Shown here: positions 17,574-26,310 of the stretch, one piece after another
How positions within the stretch are numbered: position 1 is the stretch's first letter
Layout: each line of letters starts with the position of its first letter
Assembly (NCBI RefSeq): GCF_900103345.1
Contig: NZ_LT629702.1
Location: 1,488,001-1,552,000, forward strand
Direction of reading: 5' to 3'
Length of the DNA: 64,000 nucleotides
Source: Pseudomonas azotoformans
GTDB taxonomy: Bacteria > Pseudomonadota > Gammaproteobacteria > Pseudomonadales > Pseudomonadaceae
Notes under the pieces: generated by a model
What the model saw: only the letters and a program-made list of their open reading frames with translations
Databases searched by the model: none
What the model was told of the DNA's origin: nothing
Made by a program: the position numbers and the translations under genes

Positions 17574-19001
17574 ATGAACACCGCAGCAATCGGACAGGCG
17601 TATAACTATAAGGTCGTCCGCCAATTCGTTATCGCCACGATCGCCTGGGGCGTGGTGGGCATGGCCATGGGCGTTTGGATCGCCTCGCAACTGGTCTGGC
17701 CGGAAATGAACCTGGACCTGCCCTGGACCACCTTTGGCCGCTTACGCCCCCTGCACACCAGCCTGGTGATTTTCGGTTTTGCCGGCAGTGCACAGTTTGC
17801 CGCCAGCTATTACGCGGTACAGCGTACCTGCCAGGTGCGGCTGTTTTCCAACCGCCTCGCGGCGTTTACCTTTTGGGGTTGGCAGTCGGTGATCGTAATC
17901 ATGCTGGTCAGCCTGCCGCTGGGCTACACCACCACCAAGGAGTACGCCGAGATCGAATTCTCCGGCGCGGTGTGGATGGCAGTGGTCTGGGTGGCGTACG
18001 CCATTGTGTTTTTCACCACCGTGGTGCGGCGCAAGACACAGCACATCTACGTGGGCAACTGGTTCTTCGGCGCGTTTATTCTGGTGATCGCCATGTTGCA
18101 TGTGGTCAACCACCTGGCGATCCCGGTGGACTGGTTCAAGTCCTATCCGGTGTATTCCGGTGCGACCGATGCCATGGTGCAGTGGTGGTATGGGCATAAC
18201 GCCGTAGGGTTTTTCCTGACTACCGGTTTCCTGGGGATGATGTATTACTTCGTGCCGAAACAGGTCGGACGCCCGGTGTACTCCTATCGCTTGTCCATCG
18301 TGCACTTCTGGGCGCTGATCACCCTGTACATCTGGGCCGGCCCGCACCATTTGCACTACACCGCCCTGCCCGACTGGGCGCAATCGCTGGGCATGGCCAT
18401 GTCGCTGATCCTGCTGGCGCCAAGCTGGGGCGGGATGATCAACGGCATGATGACCTTGTCCGGGGCCTGGCATCAGTTGCGCACCGACCCGATCCTGCGT
18501 TTCCTGGTGCTGTCCCTGGCGTTCTACGGCATGTCGACGTTCGAGGGGCCGATGATGGCGATCAAGACCGTCAACGCCCTCTCCCACTACACCGACTGGA
18601 CCATCGGCCACGTACACGCCGGTGCCCTCGGCTGGGTGGCGATGATCACCTTCGGTTCGCTGTACCACATGATTCCCAAGGTGTTCGGCCGCGAGCAGAT
18701 GCACAGCGTGGGGCTGATCAACCTGCACTTCTGGCTGGCGACCATCGGCACCGTGCTCTACATCGCGTCAATGTGGGTCAACGGCATCACCCAGGGCTTG
18801 ATGTGGCGCGCGGTCAACGATGACGGCACCCTCACCTATTCGTTTGTCGAGGCCTTGCAGGCCAGCCACCCGGGGTTTGTGGTGCGCTTTGCCGGTGGCG
18901 TGTTTTTTCTGACCGGTATGCTGCTGATGGCCTACAACACCTGGCGCACGGTGCGTGTCGCGGACCTGAAAGTGGCGCAGCTTGATGCGCGGATCGCCTG
19001 A
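17574..19001 (+). CDS. ccoN: Orphan cbb3-type cytochrome oxidase catalytic subunit I (CcoN-like)
   Basis: ATG 17574 after GGGAGGA gives 475 residues with about twelve membrane helices. The heme-copper ligands are all visible: a low-spin heme His in [12 protein letters not shown], the CuB region [11 protein letters not shown], the paired histidines in [10 protein letters not shown], and [11 protein letters not shown] for the two hemes. The length matches CcoN. CcoO, CcoQ and CcoP are absent, as with the orphan CcoN3/CcoN4 of P. aeruginosa, which replace CcoN in hybrid cbb3 oxidases and alter cyanide or nitrite tolerance. It is followed 1 bp later by a 69-codon gene, probably its partner. Confidence 0.9.
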   Translation: MNTAAIGQAYNYKVVRQFVIATIAWGVVGMAMGVWIASQLVWPEMNLDLPWTTFGRLRPLHTSLVIFGFAGSAQFAASYYAVQRTCQVRLFSNRLAAFTFWGWQSVIVIMLVSLPLGYTTTKEYAEIEFSGAVWMAVVWVAYAIVFFTTVVRRKTQHIYVGNWFFGAFILVIAMLHVVNHLAIPVDWFKSYPVYSGATDAMVQWWYGHNAVGFFLTTGFLGMMYYFVPKQVGRPVYSYRLSIVHFWALITLYIWAGPHHLHYTALPDWAQSLGMAMSLILLAPSWGGMINGMMTLSGAWHQLRTDPILRFLVLSLAFYGMSTFEGPMMAIKTVNALSHYTDWTIGHVHAGALGWVAMITFGSLYHMIPKVFGREQMHSVGLINLHFWLATIGTVLYIASMWVNGITQGLMWRAVNDDGTLTYSFVEALQASHPGFVVRFAGGVFFLTGMLLMAYNTWRTVRVADLKVAQLDARIA

Positions 19002-19002
19002 G

Positions 19003-19212
19003 ATGTGGGGCCTATTGATGGTGGTATGCCTGTATGGCGCGGTGGAGTATTGCTTGCGCGGTCAATCGGACAAAAGCCTGGACGACGCCAGCCTGATGCC
19101 TTTCGCCGATGACCCGGAAGTGGCACGGCGGGTGGAGTTGGCGACCGGCAAACGGGTGCACTCGGTCGCACCGGAGGAAGCCAAGCCCGGGTGGACCAAC
19201 CTGGACATGTGA
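19003..19212 (+). CDS. Small membrane-anchored protein paired with the orphan CcoN
   Basis: ATG 19003 begins one base after the ccoN stop, so translation is probably coupled. The 69-residue product starts with one hydrophobic span (MWGLLMVVCLYGAVEY) and continues with a soluble acidic tail (LMPFADDPEVARRVELATGK). The size and position recall CcoQ-like assembly or stability peptides, but the tail is unlike CcoQ. I infer that it helps this alternative subunit I; no homologue can be named with certainty. Confidence 0.75.
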   Translation: MWGLLMVVCLYGAVEYCLRGQSDKSLDDASLMPFADDPEVARRVELATGKRVHSVAPEEAKPGWTNLDM

Positions 19213-19302
19213 AACTGCACCGGTCATTTCGTGGGCAACTGCGTATGACTAATCAATGGTCGATGGGTAAGGTGAAGCGACTTTCCTTGTCAGGAGCATC
19301 GC

Positions 19303-19995
19303 ATGCGTACCATCGGCCTTATCGGCGGCATGAGCTGGGAGTCCAGCGCCGAGTACTACCGCATCATCAACCAGCGCATACGCGACCAGCTCGGCCCGCT
19401 ACGCTCGGCGCAACTGTTGATGTACAGCGTGGACTTCGGCCCGGTGGAACAGGCGCAACACGCCGGGCGCTGGGATGACGCCGCACTGATCCTCGAAGAC
19501 GCCGCGCGCCGTTTGCAAGCCGGTGGCGCCGACTGTGTAGTGCTGTGTACCAACACCATGCATTTGGTGGCATCGCGTATCGAGGCGGCGGTGTCGATTC
19601 CGTTCCTGCATATCGCCGATGCAGCGGGTGCGGCTGCCGTGGAAGCCGGCACGCTGACGGTCGGCCTGCTCGGTACGGCGTTCACCATGGAACAGGATTT
19701 CCTCAAGTCGCGCCTGGCCGCCCAAGGCCTGACCGTGCTGGTGCCGGAGGCCGACGAGCGCCAGGCCGTGCACCGGATCATCTATGAGGAGTTGTGCGTC
19801 GGCGTGATCAGCGAAGCGTCACGCAAGGTCTACCAAGGTGTGATCAAGTCCCTGGCCGCACGCGGCGCCCAGGCCATCATCCTCGGCTGCACGGAAATCG
19901 GCTTGCTGATCAAGCCCGAACACAGCCACCTGCCGCTGCTGGACACCACCGAGCTGCATGCGCAGGCTGCGGTGGCGTTTGCTTTGCAGGGCTAA
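19303..19995 (+). CDS. Aspartate/glutamate racemase family protein
   Basis: The 230-residue enzyme shows the family start (MRTIGLIGGMSWESSAEYYR) and both catalytic cysteine motifs, Cys82 in LCTNTMH and Cys196 in LGCTEIG. Together these define PLP-independent amino-acid racemases of the YgeA/aspartate racemase group. It should interconvert an L- and D-amino acid by two-base proton transfer in the cytoplasm; aspartate or a related amino acid is likely but not proven. An AGGAG site lies before the ATG. It ends convergent with the GNAT gene, overlapping by 4 bp. Confidence 0.92.
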   Translation: MRTIGLIGGMSWESSAEYYRIINQRIRDQLGPLRSAQLLMYSVDFGPVEQAQHAGRWDDAALILEDAARRLQAGGADCVVLCTNTMHLVASRIEAAVSIPFLHIADAAGAAAVEAGTLTVGLLGTAFTMEQDFLKSRLAAQGLTVLVPEADERQAVHRIIYEELCVGVISEASRKVYQGVIKSLAARGAQAIILGCTEIGLLIKPEHSHLPLLDTTELHAQAAVAFALQG

Positions 19996-20504
19996 GCCAA
20001 CTTGCGCAGGCGCGCCATGCTCACGGTGTCGACAAACCGGCCGTCACGCAGGGCGTAATCACGCAATACGCCTTCGACCTCAAACCCGAACTTGCGGTAC
20101 AGCCGCTGCGCCGCTTCGTTGTCGGCGTACACCGTGAGTTCCACCCGGTGCAGGTTCATCCAGTTGTCGGCCACGTCCAGCGCGGCCGTCAACAGCCGTG
20201 AGCCAACACCCTTGCCCTGCCACGCCGTTGCCACGCCCATGCCGAACGAACCGACATGGGCCTGGCGCACGCGCAGGTACTGTTCCAGGCCCAATTGGCC
20301 GATCACCTCACCGCCATGCACCGCCACCAGTTGCAGGCGCCGCTCGTTGTCCATCACCAGGCGTTTGCGCCACATCTCGACCGACTGGAAAGGCATTTGC
20401 AACACCTGACGGCACACGGCCGGTTCGTTGTAGAGCGCAGCGACGCCTTCAAGGTGAGCCTCGGTGAAGCGCTGGATCACGATATGGGGTTCAGGCGTGT
20501 GCAT
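19992..20504 (-). CDS. GNAT-family N-acetyltransferase
   Basis: The 170-residue protein has the GNAT acetyl-CoA site (VATAWQGKGVGSRLLTAAL, Q-x-x-G-x-G type) after strand beta4 (AHVGSFGMGV). The terminal motif NEAAQRLYRKFGFEVEG is typical of RimJ/RimL-like and small-molecule acetyltransferases. AAGGA stands 10 bases before the start. The substrate is not readable from sequence. It overlaps the racemase gene tail to tail, so any functional link is weak. Confidence 0.9.
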   Translation of the reverse strand: MHTPEPHIVIQRFTEAHLEGVAALYNEPAVCRQVLQMPFQSVEMWRKRLVMDNERRLQLVAVHGGEVIGQLGLEQYLRVRQAHVGSFGMGVATAWQGKGVGSRLLTAALDVADNWMNLHRVELTVYADNEAAQRLYRKFGFEVEGVLRDYALRDGRFVDTVSMARLRKLA

Positions 20505-20565
20505 GGTGTTTCATCCTTTGAAAGACACGTGGCCGACCAGTGTAGGGGCGACATTGAGCCGATGG

Positions 20566-21630
20566 CTAGGGGGCTGGCACGGTTGACCATAGCGGTGGCC
20601 AGTCACCGTAGCCGACTCCGGTGCAACGCGGCATCCGGTGGAATTCGCTGAGCTGGAAACGCTTGCCGTCGAACACCCAGGAGGCCCCGCCACCACAATC
20701 ACCGATGCCACGCTGCTTGTAGAAGTAACTCAGGGTGCCGGAAGCCTCGTCGTACCCGACCGAGCCCTGCAGCGCGGCGTCTTCCAGAGGCAGCGGCTGC
20801 AGGTCCATCAAGGTTTCCGTATAGGGTGCCTGGCGCTCACGGCTGCTGACATTGAACTCGCAGTTGTAGGCCGCACAGTCATAACGTGTCACGGTCATGG
20901 CCTGGCGCGCCGTCAGGGCACCCGCTTTTGCCTCGGGATCCCCCTCTTCCGGCGTGACGGCCTGCAAGGCGGCAGCCACCAGCCCGGCCTGCTCCTGCGC
21001 GGTCAACGGCGGTGCAGCCGTAAACTTGCGCAGTACCGGCGCCGGCACCCGTGGCGGCACCTCGCTGGCCGCGCCCTTGCCGGGTCGTGCCAGGGCCGTC
21101 ACGTTGTCCACGCGACCCTGCACTGCATCCATCAACAGCAGCGCAGCACTCAACCCGCTCAGCGATACATGCGCCTGTTCATCACCCGGTAACTGCAGGC
21201 GTTGGCCATTGCGCAGCCGCTGCAACCAGCGCCGTGCACCTGCGTCATCAATCACTCCATACGACTGCACCTCAGGATCACCGCCCTGGTCATCCAGCTC
21301 AACGTGCAACTCCCGCGTCAGCTCCAGGCCCAGGGGTTGGCCGTCCAACAGCAAGGTGGAAAGGTCCACGTCCTGACCTCGATGATCGAAGCGCAAACGC
21401 GGATACCCTTGCGGACCGGCCTGATGCCAGATGTGCAACGTCAACGAGCTGTAGTCCTCATCATCCACGCCGCTGGGCGCGCTGAGGGCATGACAATTGC
21501 GCAGGTTGTCGCAACCGACCACCCACTGCTTGATCTCGCGCAGCAGCGGTACGGTTTCGGAGGACGGTTGTGCAAAGACCGGGACGGTGGCGCCGGTGAG
21601 CAACAGGGCCAGGAATGCGGGGCGCAGCAT
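20566..21630 (-). CDS. Exported DUF1176 domain-containing protein
   Basis: The start at 21630 (MLRPAFLALLLTGATVPVFA) gives a signal peptide and follows GGAGAG; 354 residues result. The mature N-terminus matches DUF1176 (REIKQWVVGCDNLRNCHALS, residues about 33-52), with paired cysteines. The end has the typical ASWVFDGKRFQLSEFHRMPRC. DUF1176 is a common periplasmic family of unknown role in Pseudomonas. The gene is separate from its neighbours in function as far as I can see, though it shares strand with GNAT and glycerate kinase. Confidence 0.87.
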   Translation of the reverse strand: MLRPAFLALLLTGATVPVFAQPSSETVPLLREIKQWVVGCDNLRNCHALSAPSGVDDEDYSSLTLHIWHQAGPQGYPRLRFDHRGQDVDLSTLLLDGQPLGLELTRELHVELDDQGGDPEVQSYGVIDDAGARRWLQRLRNGQRLQLPGDEQAHVSLSGLSAALLLMDAVQGRVDNVTALARPGKGAASEVPPRVPAPVLRKFTAAPPLTAQEQAGLVAAALQAVTPEEGDPEAKAGALTARQAMTVTRYDCAAYNCEFNVSSRERQAPYTETLMDLQPLPLEDAALQGSVGYDEASGTLSYFYKQRGIGDCGGGASWVFDGKRFQLSEFHRMPRCTGVGYGDWPPLWSTVPAP

Positions 21631-21683
21631 GGGGACTCTCCGTGTCGAAAAGGCGCGGATTGTCCCATGTTCGGGGTTGTCCG

Positions 21684-22823
21684 TCAGTGCTTGCCTGCGG
21701 TGCGCCACAACCGCGCAATATCGGCCGCCCGTTCGCTGAGCAGACGCGGCGCCTCAGCACACGCCTGCTCCAGACTCATCGGCCCGCTAGGCAAGGCAAA
21801 TGCCGCATCCACGCCATGGGCATACATCTGCTCGTAGCCCTCACCCAAGGTGCCGGCGATCACAATAACGGGCACGTTGTGCTGCCGGGCGATGCGCGCC
21901 ACGCCGAACGGGGTTTTGCCGCGCAGGGTCTGGGCGTCGAAGCGGCCTTCACCGGTGATCACCAGGTCGGCGCCACGTACGGCGGCGTCCAGGCCAACCA
22001 GTTCAGCGACCACTTCTACACCGGCGCGGAACTGTGCGCCGAGAAAGGCTTTGGCGGCAAAGCCCAAGCCACCTGCGGCGCCGCTGCCGGGTTCGTCGCG
22101 TACGTCCTTGGAGAGCACGTTGGCGCAGTGATCGGCAAAGCGGCCAAGGGCGGCGTCGAGTTGTTGGACTTGTTCGGGATTCGCACCTTTTTGCGGGCCG
22201 AAAATCGCCGAGGCGCCGTGGGGGCCGCACAGCGGGTTGTTGACGTCTGCGGCGATTTCAAAGCGTACCTGCGAAAGGCGTGGGTCAAGCTGTTCCAGGC
22301 TGACCCGCGCCAGGCGTGCCAGGGCCAGGCCACCAGGTGCCAGCGGTTGGTCGTCGGCGTCGAACAGTTGCACACCGAGTGCCTGCATCGCGCCAGCGCC
22401 GCCATCGTTGGTGGCACTGCCGCCAATTGCCAGGATGATGCGTTCAGCGCCGGCATCCAGTGCGGCTCGGATCAGTTCGCCGGTGCCATGGGTGGTGGTT
22501 GTGCATGCGTCGCGCAGGCCCGACGGCACCAATTGCAGGCCGCTGGCCTCGGCCATTTCGATGATTGCGGTGTGGCTGTCGGCCAACCAGCCCCAACGCG
22601 CCTCAACCGCTGTGCCCAGCGGGCCGCGCACGGTGTGGCGACGCAACTCGCCCTGGCAGGCCGCAAGCACCGCATCCACTGTACCTTCACCGCCATCCGC
22701 CATTGGACATTGGACCAGTTCGGCATCAGGCCACACCTGGGTCAGCCCTTCGGCAATGGCCTGGGCAACGCCTTCGGCACTCAGGCTGTCCTTGAACGAG
22801 TCGGGGGCGATGATGATTTTCAT
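21684..22823 (-). CDS. Glycerate kinase
   Basis: The start at 22823 gives 379 residues beginning KIIIAPDSFKDSLSA, the standard opening of the glycerate kinase (GlxK/GarK) family. Other family blocks are MADGGEGTVDA, AIGGSATNDGGAGAMQALG and VITGEGRFDAQTLRGKTP. It phosphorylates D-glycerate with ATP in the cytoplasm, feeding tartronate, glucarate or glyoxylate catabolism into glycolysis. The CdaR-like regulator and MFS carrier next door support a sugar-acid role. Enzyme family is certain; the 2- versus 3-phosphate product is not. Confidence 0.95.
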   Translation of the reverse strand: MKIIIAPDSFKDSLSAEGVAQAIAEGLTQVWPDAELVQCPMADGGEGTVDAVLAACQGELRRHTVRGPLGTAVEARWGWLADSHTAIIEMAEASGLQLVPSGLRDACTTTTHGTGELIRAALDAGAERIILAIGGSATNDGGAGAMQALGVQLFDADDQPLAPGGLALARLARVSLEQLDPRLSQVRFEIAADVNNPLCGPHGASAIFGPQKGANPEQVQQLDAALGRFADHCANVLSKDVRDEPGSGAAGGLGFAAKAFLGAQFRAGVEVVAELVGLDAAVRGADLVITGEGRFDAQTLRGKTPFGVARIARQHNVPVIVIAGTLGEGYEQMYAHGVDAAFALPSGPMSLEQACAEAPRLLSERAADIARLWRTAGKH

Positions 22824-22914
22824 GGGCTTTCTCCGGTTTTTATGACGCCCATGCTGCCAGTTGCCACCGCCGCTGACGCCGGTCCGATGCACAAGTGCGG
22901 CGGTGCTTTGTTGT

Positions 22915-24021
22915 TCATTCCGACAAAGGCTGGGGCAGCAGCTGTACGCCGAGGTACAGGGCGAGCATGCCGTCCAGGGTCAACGGGTCGACGCCACTGA
23001 GTTCGGCAATCCGCTCCATGCGGTAACGCAGGCTGTTGCGGTGAATACCCAGGGCGTCGGCACAGGCCTGGCTTTGCCCGTCGTGTTCGCACCAACTGCG
23101 CAGCGTGGCCAGCAGTTGGCCGTTGCCGTCCTTGGCCAGTACTTTGCGCAGCGGGTTGAGCAGTTCATCGAGGGCGTCGTCGTTGCGATGGCGCCAGAGC
23201 ATCACTGGCAGGCGATAGCGGTTGAGCGTGAGCAGCCGTGACTGCGGCAGCACATCGCGACCGTAAGCGAGCAAATCACCGACGCGTCGATAGCAGCGGC
23301 GCAGCCCCGCCAGCCCGTCGGCTTGCCCGCCAACAGCGACGCGCAGGATGCTCCAGCCGAGGCCTTCGAGTTTTTCCAGCAGGCGTGGGTTGTCGACCGG
23401 CACCGCGGCAGGCCGGCACCACAACAATGAGTACTGCGCCGAGCTGACACACCAACTGTCCGGATAACGCGAAGTCAGCCAGGCACTCAAGGCCTCTGCC
23501 GATTGCCCCGGGCCGAGTTCGAATAGATACGGCGTGCGCGCCATCTGCGGCTTGAGCCCCAGTTGCTGGGCTTCGTCCACCAGCCGCGGCGAGTCGCCGC
23601 TTTCTGCCAGCAGCAGGGCCAGCAGGTCATCGCAACGCTGGCGCCGCCACTGTTGCTCGGCCTGCTGGTGGCGGTGGCTCACCAGCATCTCGGCGGTCAT
23701 ACGCACCAGTTCGGCGTAGGTGCGCAGGCCTTCCGGTTCGCCAGTGATGCCCAGCACACCGATCAGGCGGCCATCATGCAGCAGCGGCAGGTTGATGCCC
23801 GGTTGCACGCCCTTGAGGTGCTTGGCGGTCTGGCCATCGATTTCCACCACGCGGCCATTGGCGAGCACCAGTTGCGCGCCTTCATGGCGGGTATTGATAC
23901 GTTCGGGTTCGCCGCTGCCGAGAATCAGGCCCTGGCTGTCCATGACGTTGACGTTGTGGGGCAGGATCGCCATGGTCCGATCGACGATATCCTGCGCCAG
24001 GTCATGATCAAGCTCGAACAT
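22915..24021 (-). CDS. CdaR-family sugar-diacid-responsive transcriptional regulator
   Basis: The 368-residue form from ATG 24021 (MFELDHDLAQDIVDRTMAIL) aligns with the E. coli CdaR start and has AAGGA 10 bases upstream; an ATG at 24054 has no such site. The N-terminal diacid recognition domain shows INTRHEGAQLVLANGR and the GVQPGINLPLLHDGRLIGVL block. The C-terminal PucR-type helix-turn-helix reads ACADALGIHRNSLRYRMERI. It likely activates the glycerate kinase and the divergent MFS gene in response to glycerate or aldarates, by CdaR precedent. Confidence 0.9.
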   Translation of the reverse strand: MFELDHDLAQDIVDRTMAILPHNVNVMDSQGLILGSGEPERINTRHEGAQLVLANGRVVEIDGQTAKHLKGVQPGINLPLLHDGRLIGVLGITGEPEGLRTYAELVRMTAEMLVSHRHQQAEQQWRRQRCDDLLALLLAESGDSPRLVDEAQQLGLKPQMARTPYLFELGPGQSAEALSAWLTSRYPDSWCVSSAQYSLLWCRPAAVPVDNPRLLEKLEGLGWSILRVAVGGQADGLAGLRRCYRRVGDLLAYGRDVLPQSRLLTLNRYRLPVMLWRHRNDDALDELLNPLRKVLAKDGNGQLLATLRSWCEHDGQSQACADALGIHRNSLRYRMERIAELSGVDPLTLDGMLALYLGVQLLPQPLSE

Positions 24022-24181
24022 GCGGCTAAATTCCTTGAAAGGGTGGTTGTTCATCGGCACAGCGCAAAGCAGGGTTCGCTGTGCGCAAGCACAAAGACAG
24101 CGGCCCGCCGGAGGGCCGAGACTCTTCAGGCGATCAACGTTACCCTCGCATCGCGAAAAATCATAATAAAGAGAGACTCCC

Positions 24182-25492
24182 ATGTCACAGAGCGCCGCAG
24201 CCACACTGGCCACCGATGACGATAAAAACGCCATCTACAAGCGCATTACCCTGCGCCTGATCCCCTTCATTTTCATCTGCTATCTGTTCAACTACCTCGA
24301 CCGGGTAAACGTCGGCTTTGCCAAGTTGCAGATGCTCGACGCGTTGAAATTCAGCGAAACCGTGTACGGCCTCGGTGCCGGGATCTTCTTTATCGGCTAC
24401 GTGCTGTGCGGCGTGCCGAGCAACCTGGCGTTGACCAAATTCGGTCCACGCCGCTGGATTGCGTTGATGATGATCGTCTGGGGCACGCTGTCCACCTGCC
24501 TGCTGTTCGTCAACACGCCGACGCACTTCTACACCCTGCGCCTGTTCACCGGTGCCGCTGAAGCGGGCTTCTTCCCCGGCGTGGTGCTGTACCTCTCGCA
24601 GTGGTTCCCGACCTTCCGCCGTGGGCGGATCATGGCGCTGTTCATGTCGGCTATCCCGGTCTCCGGCTTGCTCGGCAGCCCGTTCTCGGGCTGGATCCTC
24701 AACCACTTTGCTGCCGGCCAAGGCGGCCTTGCCGGCTGGCAGTGGATGTTCCTGCTGCAAGGCATCCCGACCGTGATCCTGGGCGCCCTCGCCTACTTCC
24801 TGCTCAGCGACAGCTTTGCCCACGCCAAGTGGCTCAAGCCCCACGAACGCGCGGTGCTGGAAGCCGACCAGGCGACCGACCTGGCCAACAAGCCGAAGAC
24901 CACCACCGACTCGCTGGCCGAAGTGTTCAAGAACCCCGCAATCTGGGCGTTCGGCCTGATCTACTTCTGCATCCAGAGCGGCGTGTACGCCATCAATTTC
25001 TGGCTGCCGTCGATCATCAAGAACCTGGGCTTCAGCGATAACCTGGTGATCGGCTGGCTCAGTGCAATCCCCTACTTGCTGGCAGCGGTATTCATGCTGC
25101 TGGTGGGTCGCTCCGCCGACTTGCGCAAGGAGCGCCGCTGGCACTTGGTGGTACCGATGTTGATGGGCGCTATTGGCCTGGTGATTGCGGTGAACTTCGC
25201 CACGACACCGGCGATTGCGATCCTCGGCCTGACCATCGCGACCATGGGGGCGCTGACCGGCCTGCCAATGTTCTGGCCGGTGCCCACCGCTATGCTCAGT
25301 GCAGGCGCGGCGGCAGGTGGCCTGGCATTGATCAACTCCATGGGCCAGATGGCCGGCTTCCTCAGCCCCTACATCGTGGGCTTTGTGAAGGATGCCACCG
25401 GGTCCACGGATGTGGCGCTGTACTTGCTGGCGGCGGTGATTGTCGCCGGCAGCGTATTGGCGTTGCGGATGACGCGTACCCTGAAGGCTTAG
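24182..25492 (+). CDS. MFS transporter, anion:cation symporter family (sugar-acid type)
   Basis: The 436-residue protein has twelve predicted spans and ACS-family motifs: FNYLDRVNVGFAKLQM after helix 1 and GAAEAGFFPGVVLYLSQWFP in helix 4. The helix 6-7 loop is long and charged. This subfamily imports organic or sugar acids with protons or cations. Divergent position from the CdaR-like regulator and linkage with glycerate kinase suggest glycerate, glucarate or galactarate as substrate. GAGAG lies just before the ATG. Transporter family is sure; substrate is inferred. Confidence 0.92.
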   Translation: MSQSAAATLATDDDKNAIYKRITLRLIPFIFICYLFNYLDRVNVGFAKLQMLDALKFSETVYGLGAGIFFIGYVLCGVPSNLALTKFGPRRWIALMMIVWGTLSTCLLFVNTPTHFYTLRLFTGAAEAGFFPGVVLYLSQWFPTFRRGRIMALFMSAIPVSGLLGSPFSGWILNHFAAGQGGLAGWQWMFLLQGIPTVILGALAYFLLSDSFAHAKWLKPHERAVLEADQATDLANKPKTTTDSLAEVFKNPAIWAFGLIYFCIQSGVYAINFWLPSIIKNLGFSDNLVIGWLSAIPYLLAAVFMLLVGRSADLRKERRWHLVVPMLMGAIGLVIAVNFATTPAIAILGLTIATMGALTGLPMFWPVPTAMLSAGAAAGGLALINSMGQMAGFLSPYIVGFVKDATGSTDVALYLLAAVIVAGSVLALRMTRTLKA

Positions 25493-25505
25493 GTCGCTGC
25501 GGCAA

Positions 25506-26210
25506 TCAGAGCAGACCGCCGCCGTCGATATCGATCACGGCGCCGGTCATAAAGCCATTTTCCATGGCCAGCACATACCCCGCCGCCACTTCCTCTGCTT
25601 GCCCTACTCGCCCGACCGGCAGCGCGGCGCCGGCCTTGGCAAACATCGCCAGGCGCTGCTCCTCTGCAAGCCCGGCATACGCCGGTGTATCGATCACCCC
25701 TGGGCTGATCACGTTGACCCGTCGCGGTGCCAACTCCTTCGCCAACTGCTTGCCCAGCGCTTCGGTGGCGGCGTTGATGCCGGTCTTGATGAACTGGCCC
25801 GGCGCCAATTTACGTCCCAGTTGCCCGGAGGTCAGGCTGATGCTGCCCTGCTCATCCAGGAATGGCAGCGCCAGTTGGATCGCCCGCAGCGAGCCCCAGA
25901 GTTTTACGTTGAAGTTGTCCTGGGCCTCGCTCAGATCGGTTTCGATCAGGGGCTTGGCACGCACGGTTGGCCCTGAGGTGTAGACCAGGTGATCGAACCG
26001 CCCCACGCGTTCGAACAATTGTTGCAAGGACCCTGCGTCAGTGACGTCCACCGGTTCGCTGCGCAGGCCGTTTACCACGCCGCTGGTCAAACGCCGTCCA
26101 GCCAACACCACCTGTGCACCCCGCGCAGCAGCGGCCTTGGCCACGGCCGCGCCGATTCCGCTGCTGCCGCCAATCACGATGACGGTTTTGCCGTTGAGGG
26201 AAGAAGTCAT
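25506..26210 (-). CDS. Atypical short-chain dehydrogenase/reductase-like protein
   Basis: The 234-residue protein keeps the Rossmann dinucleotide motif (VIVIGGSSGIGAAVAKAAA) and the SDR end (RRVNVISPGVIDTPAY). At the active site the serine remains (SLTSGQLG), but the region where Tyr-x-x-x-Lys is expected reads PGQFIKTGINAATEAL, without the catalytic tyrosine. It may therefore be a non-canonical reductase or a binding protein. It is divergent from a LysR-type regulator 100 bp away, which probably controls it. Confidence 0.85.
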   Translation of the reverse strand: MTSSLNGKTVIVIGGSSGIGAAVAKAAAARGAQVVLAGRRLTSGVVNGLRSEPVDVTDAGSLQQLFERVGRFDHLVYTSGPTVRAKPLIETDLSEAQDNFNVKLWGSLRAIQLALPFLDEQGSISLTSGQLGRKLAPGQFIKTGINAATEALGKQLAKELAPRRVNVISPGVIDTPAYAGLAEEQRLAMFAKAGAALPVGRVGQAEEVAAGYVLAMENGFMTGAVIDIDGGGLL

Positions 26211-26310
26211 GGGGAAATTCCTGATCGATAAAGTGAGGGTTCATCTTCCCAGCTTGGCAATCGACGAAAAATCCCGGTAAAACGACAAGATCTTTAAAGG
26301 ATTTTTACAA

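Noticed and set aside
21615..23000. Plus-strand open frame of 461 codons over the DUF1176/glycerate kinase region
   Set aside because: Antisense to a clear glycerate kinase; no domain, ribosome site or sensible composition.
24021..24054. Longer start (ATG 24054) for the CdaR-like regulator
   Set aside because: No ribosome site precedes it, while ATG 24021 has AAGGA and matches the family N-terminus.
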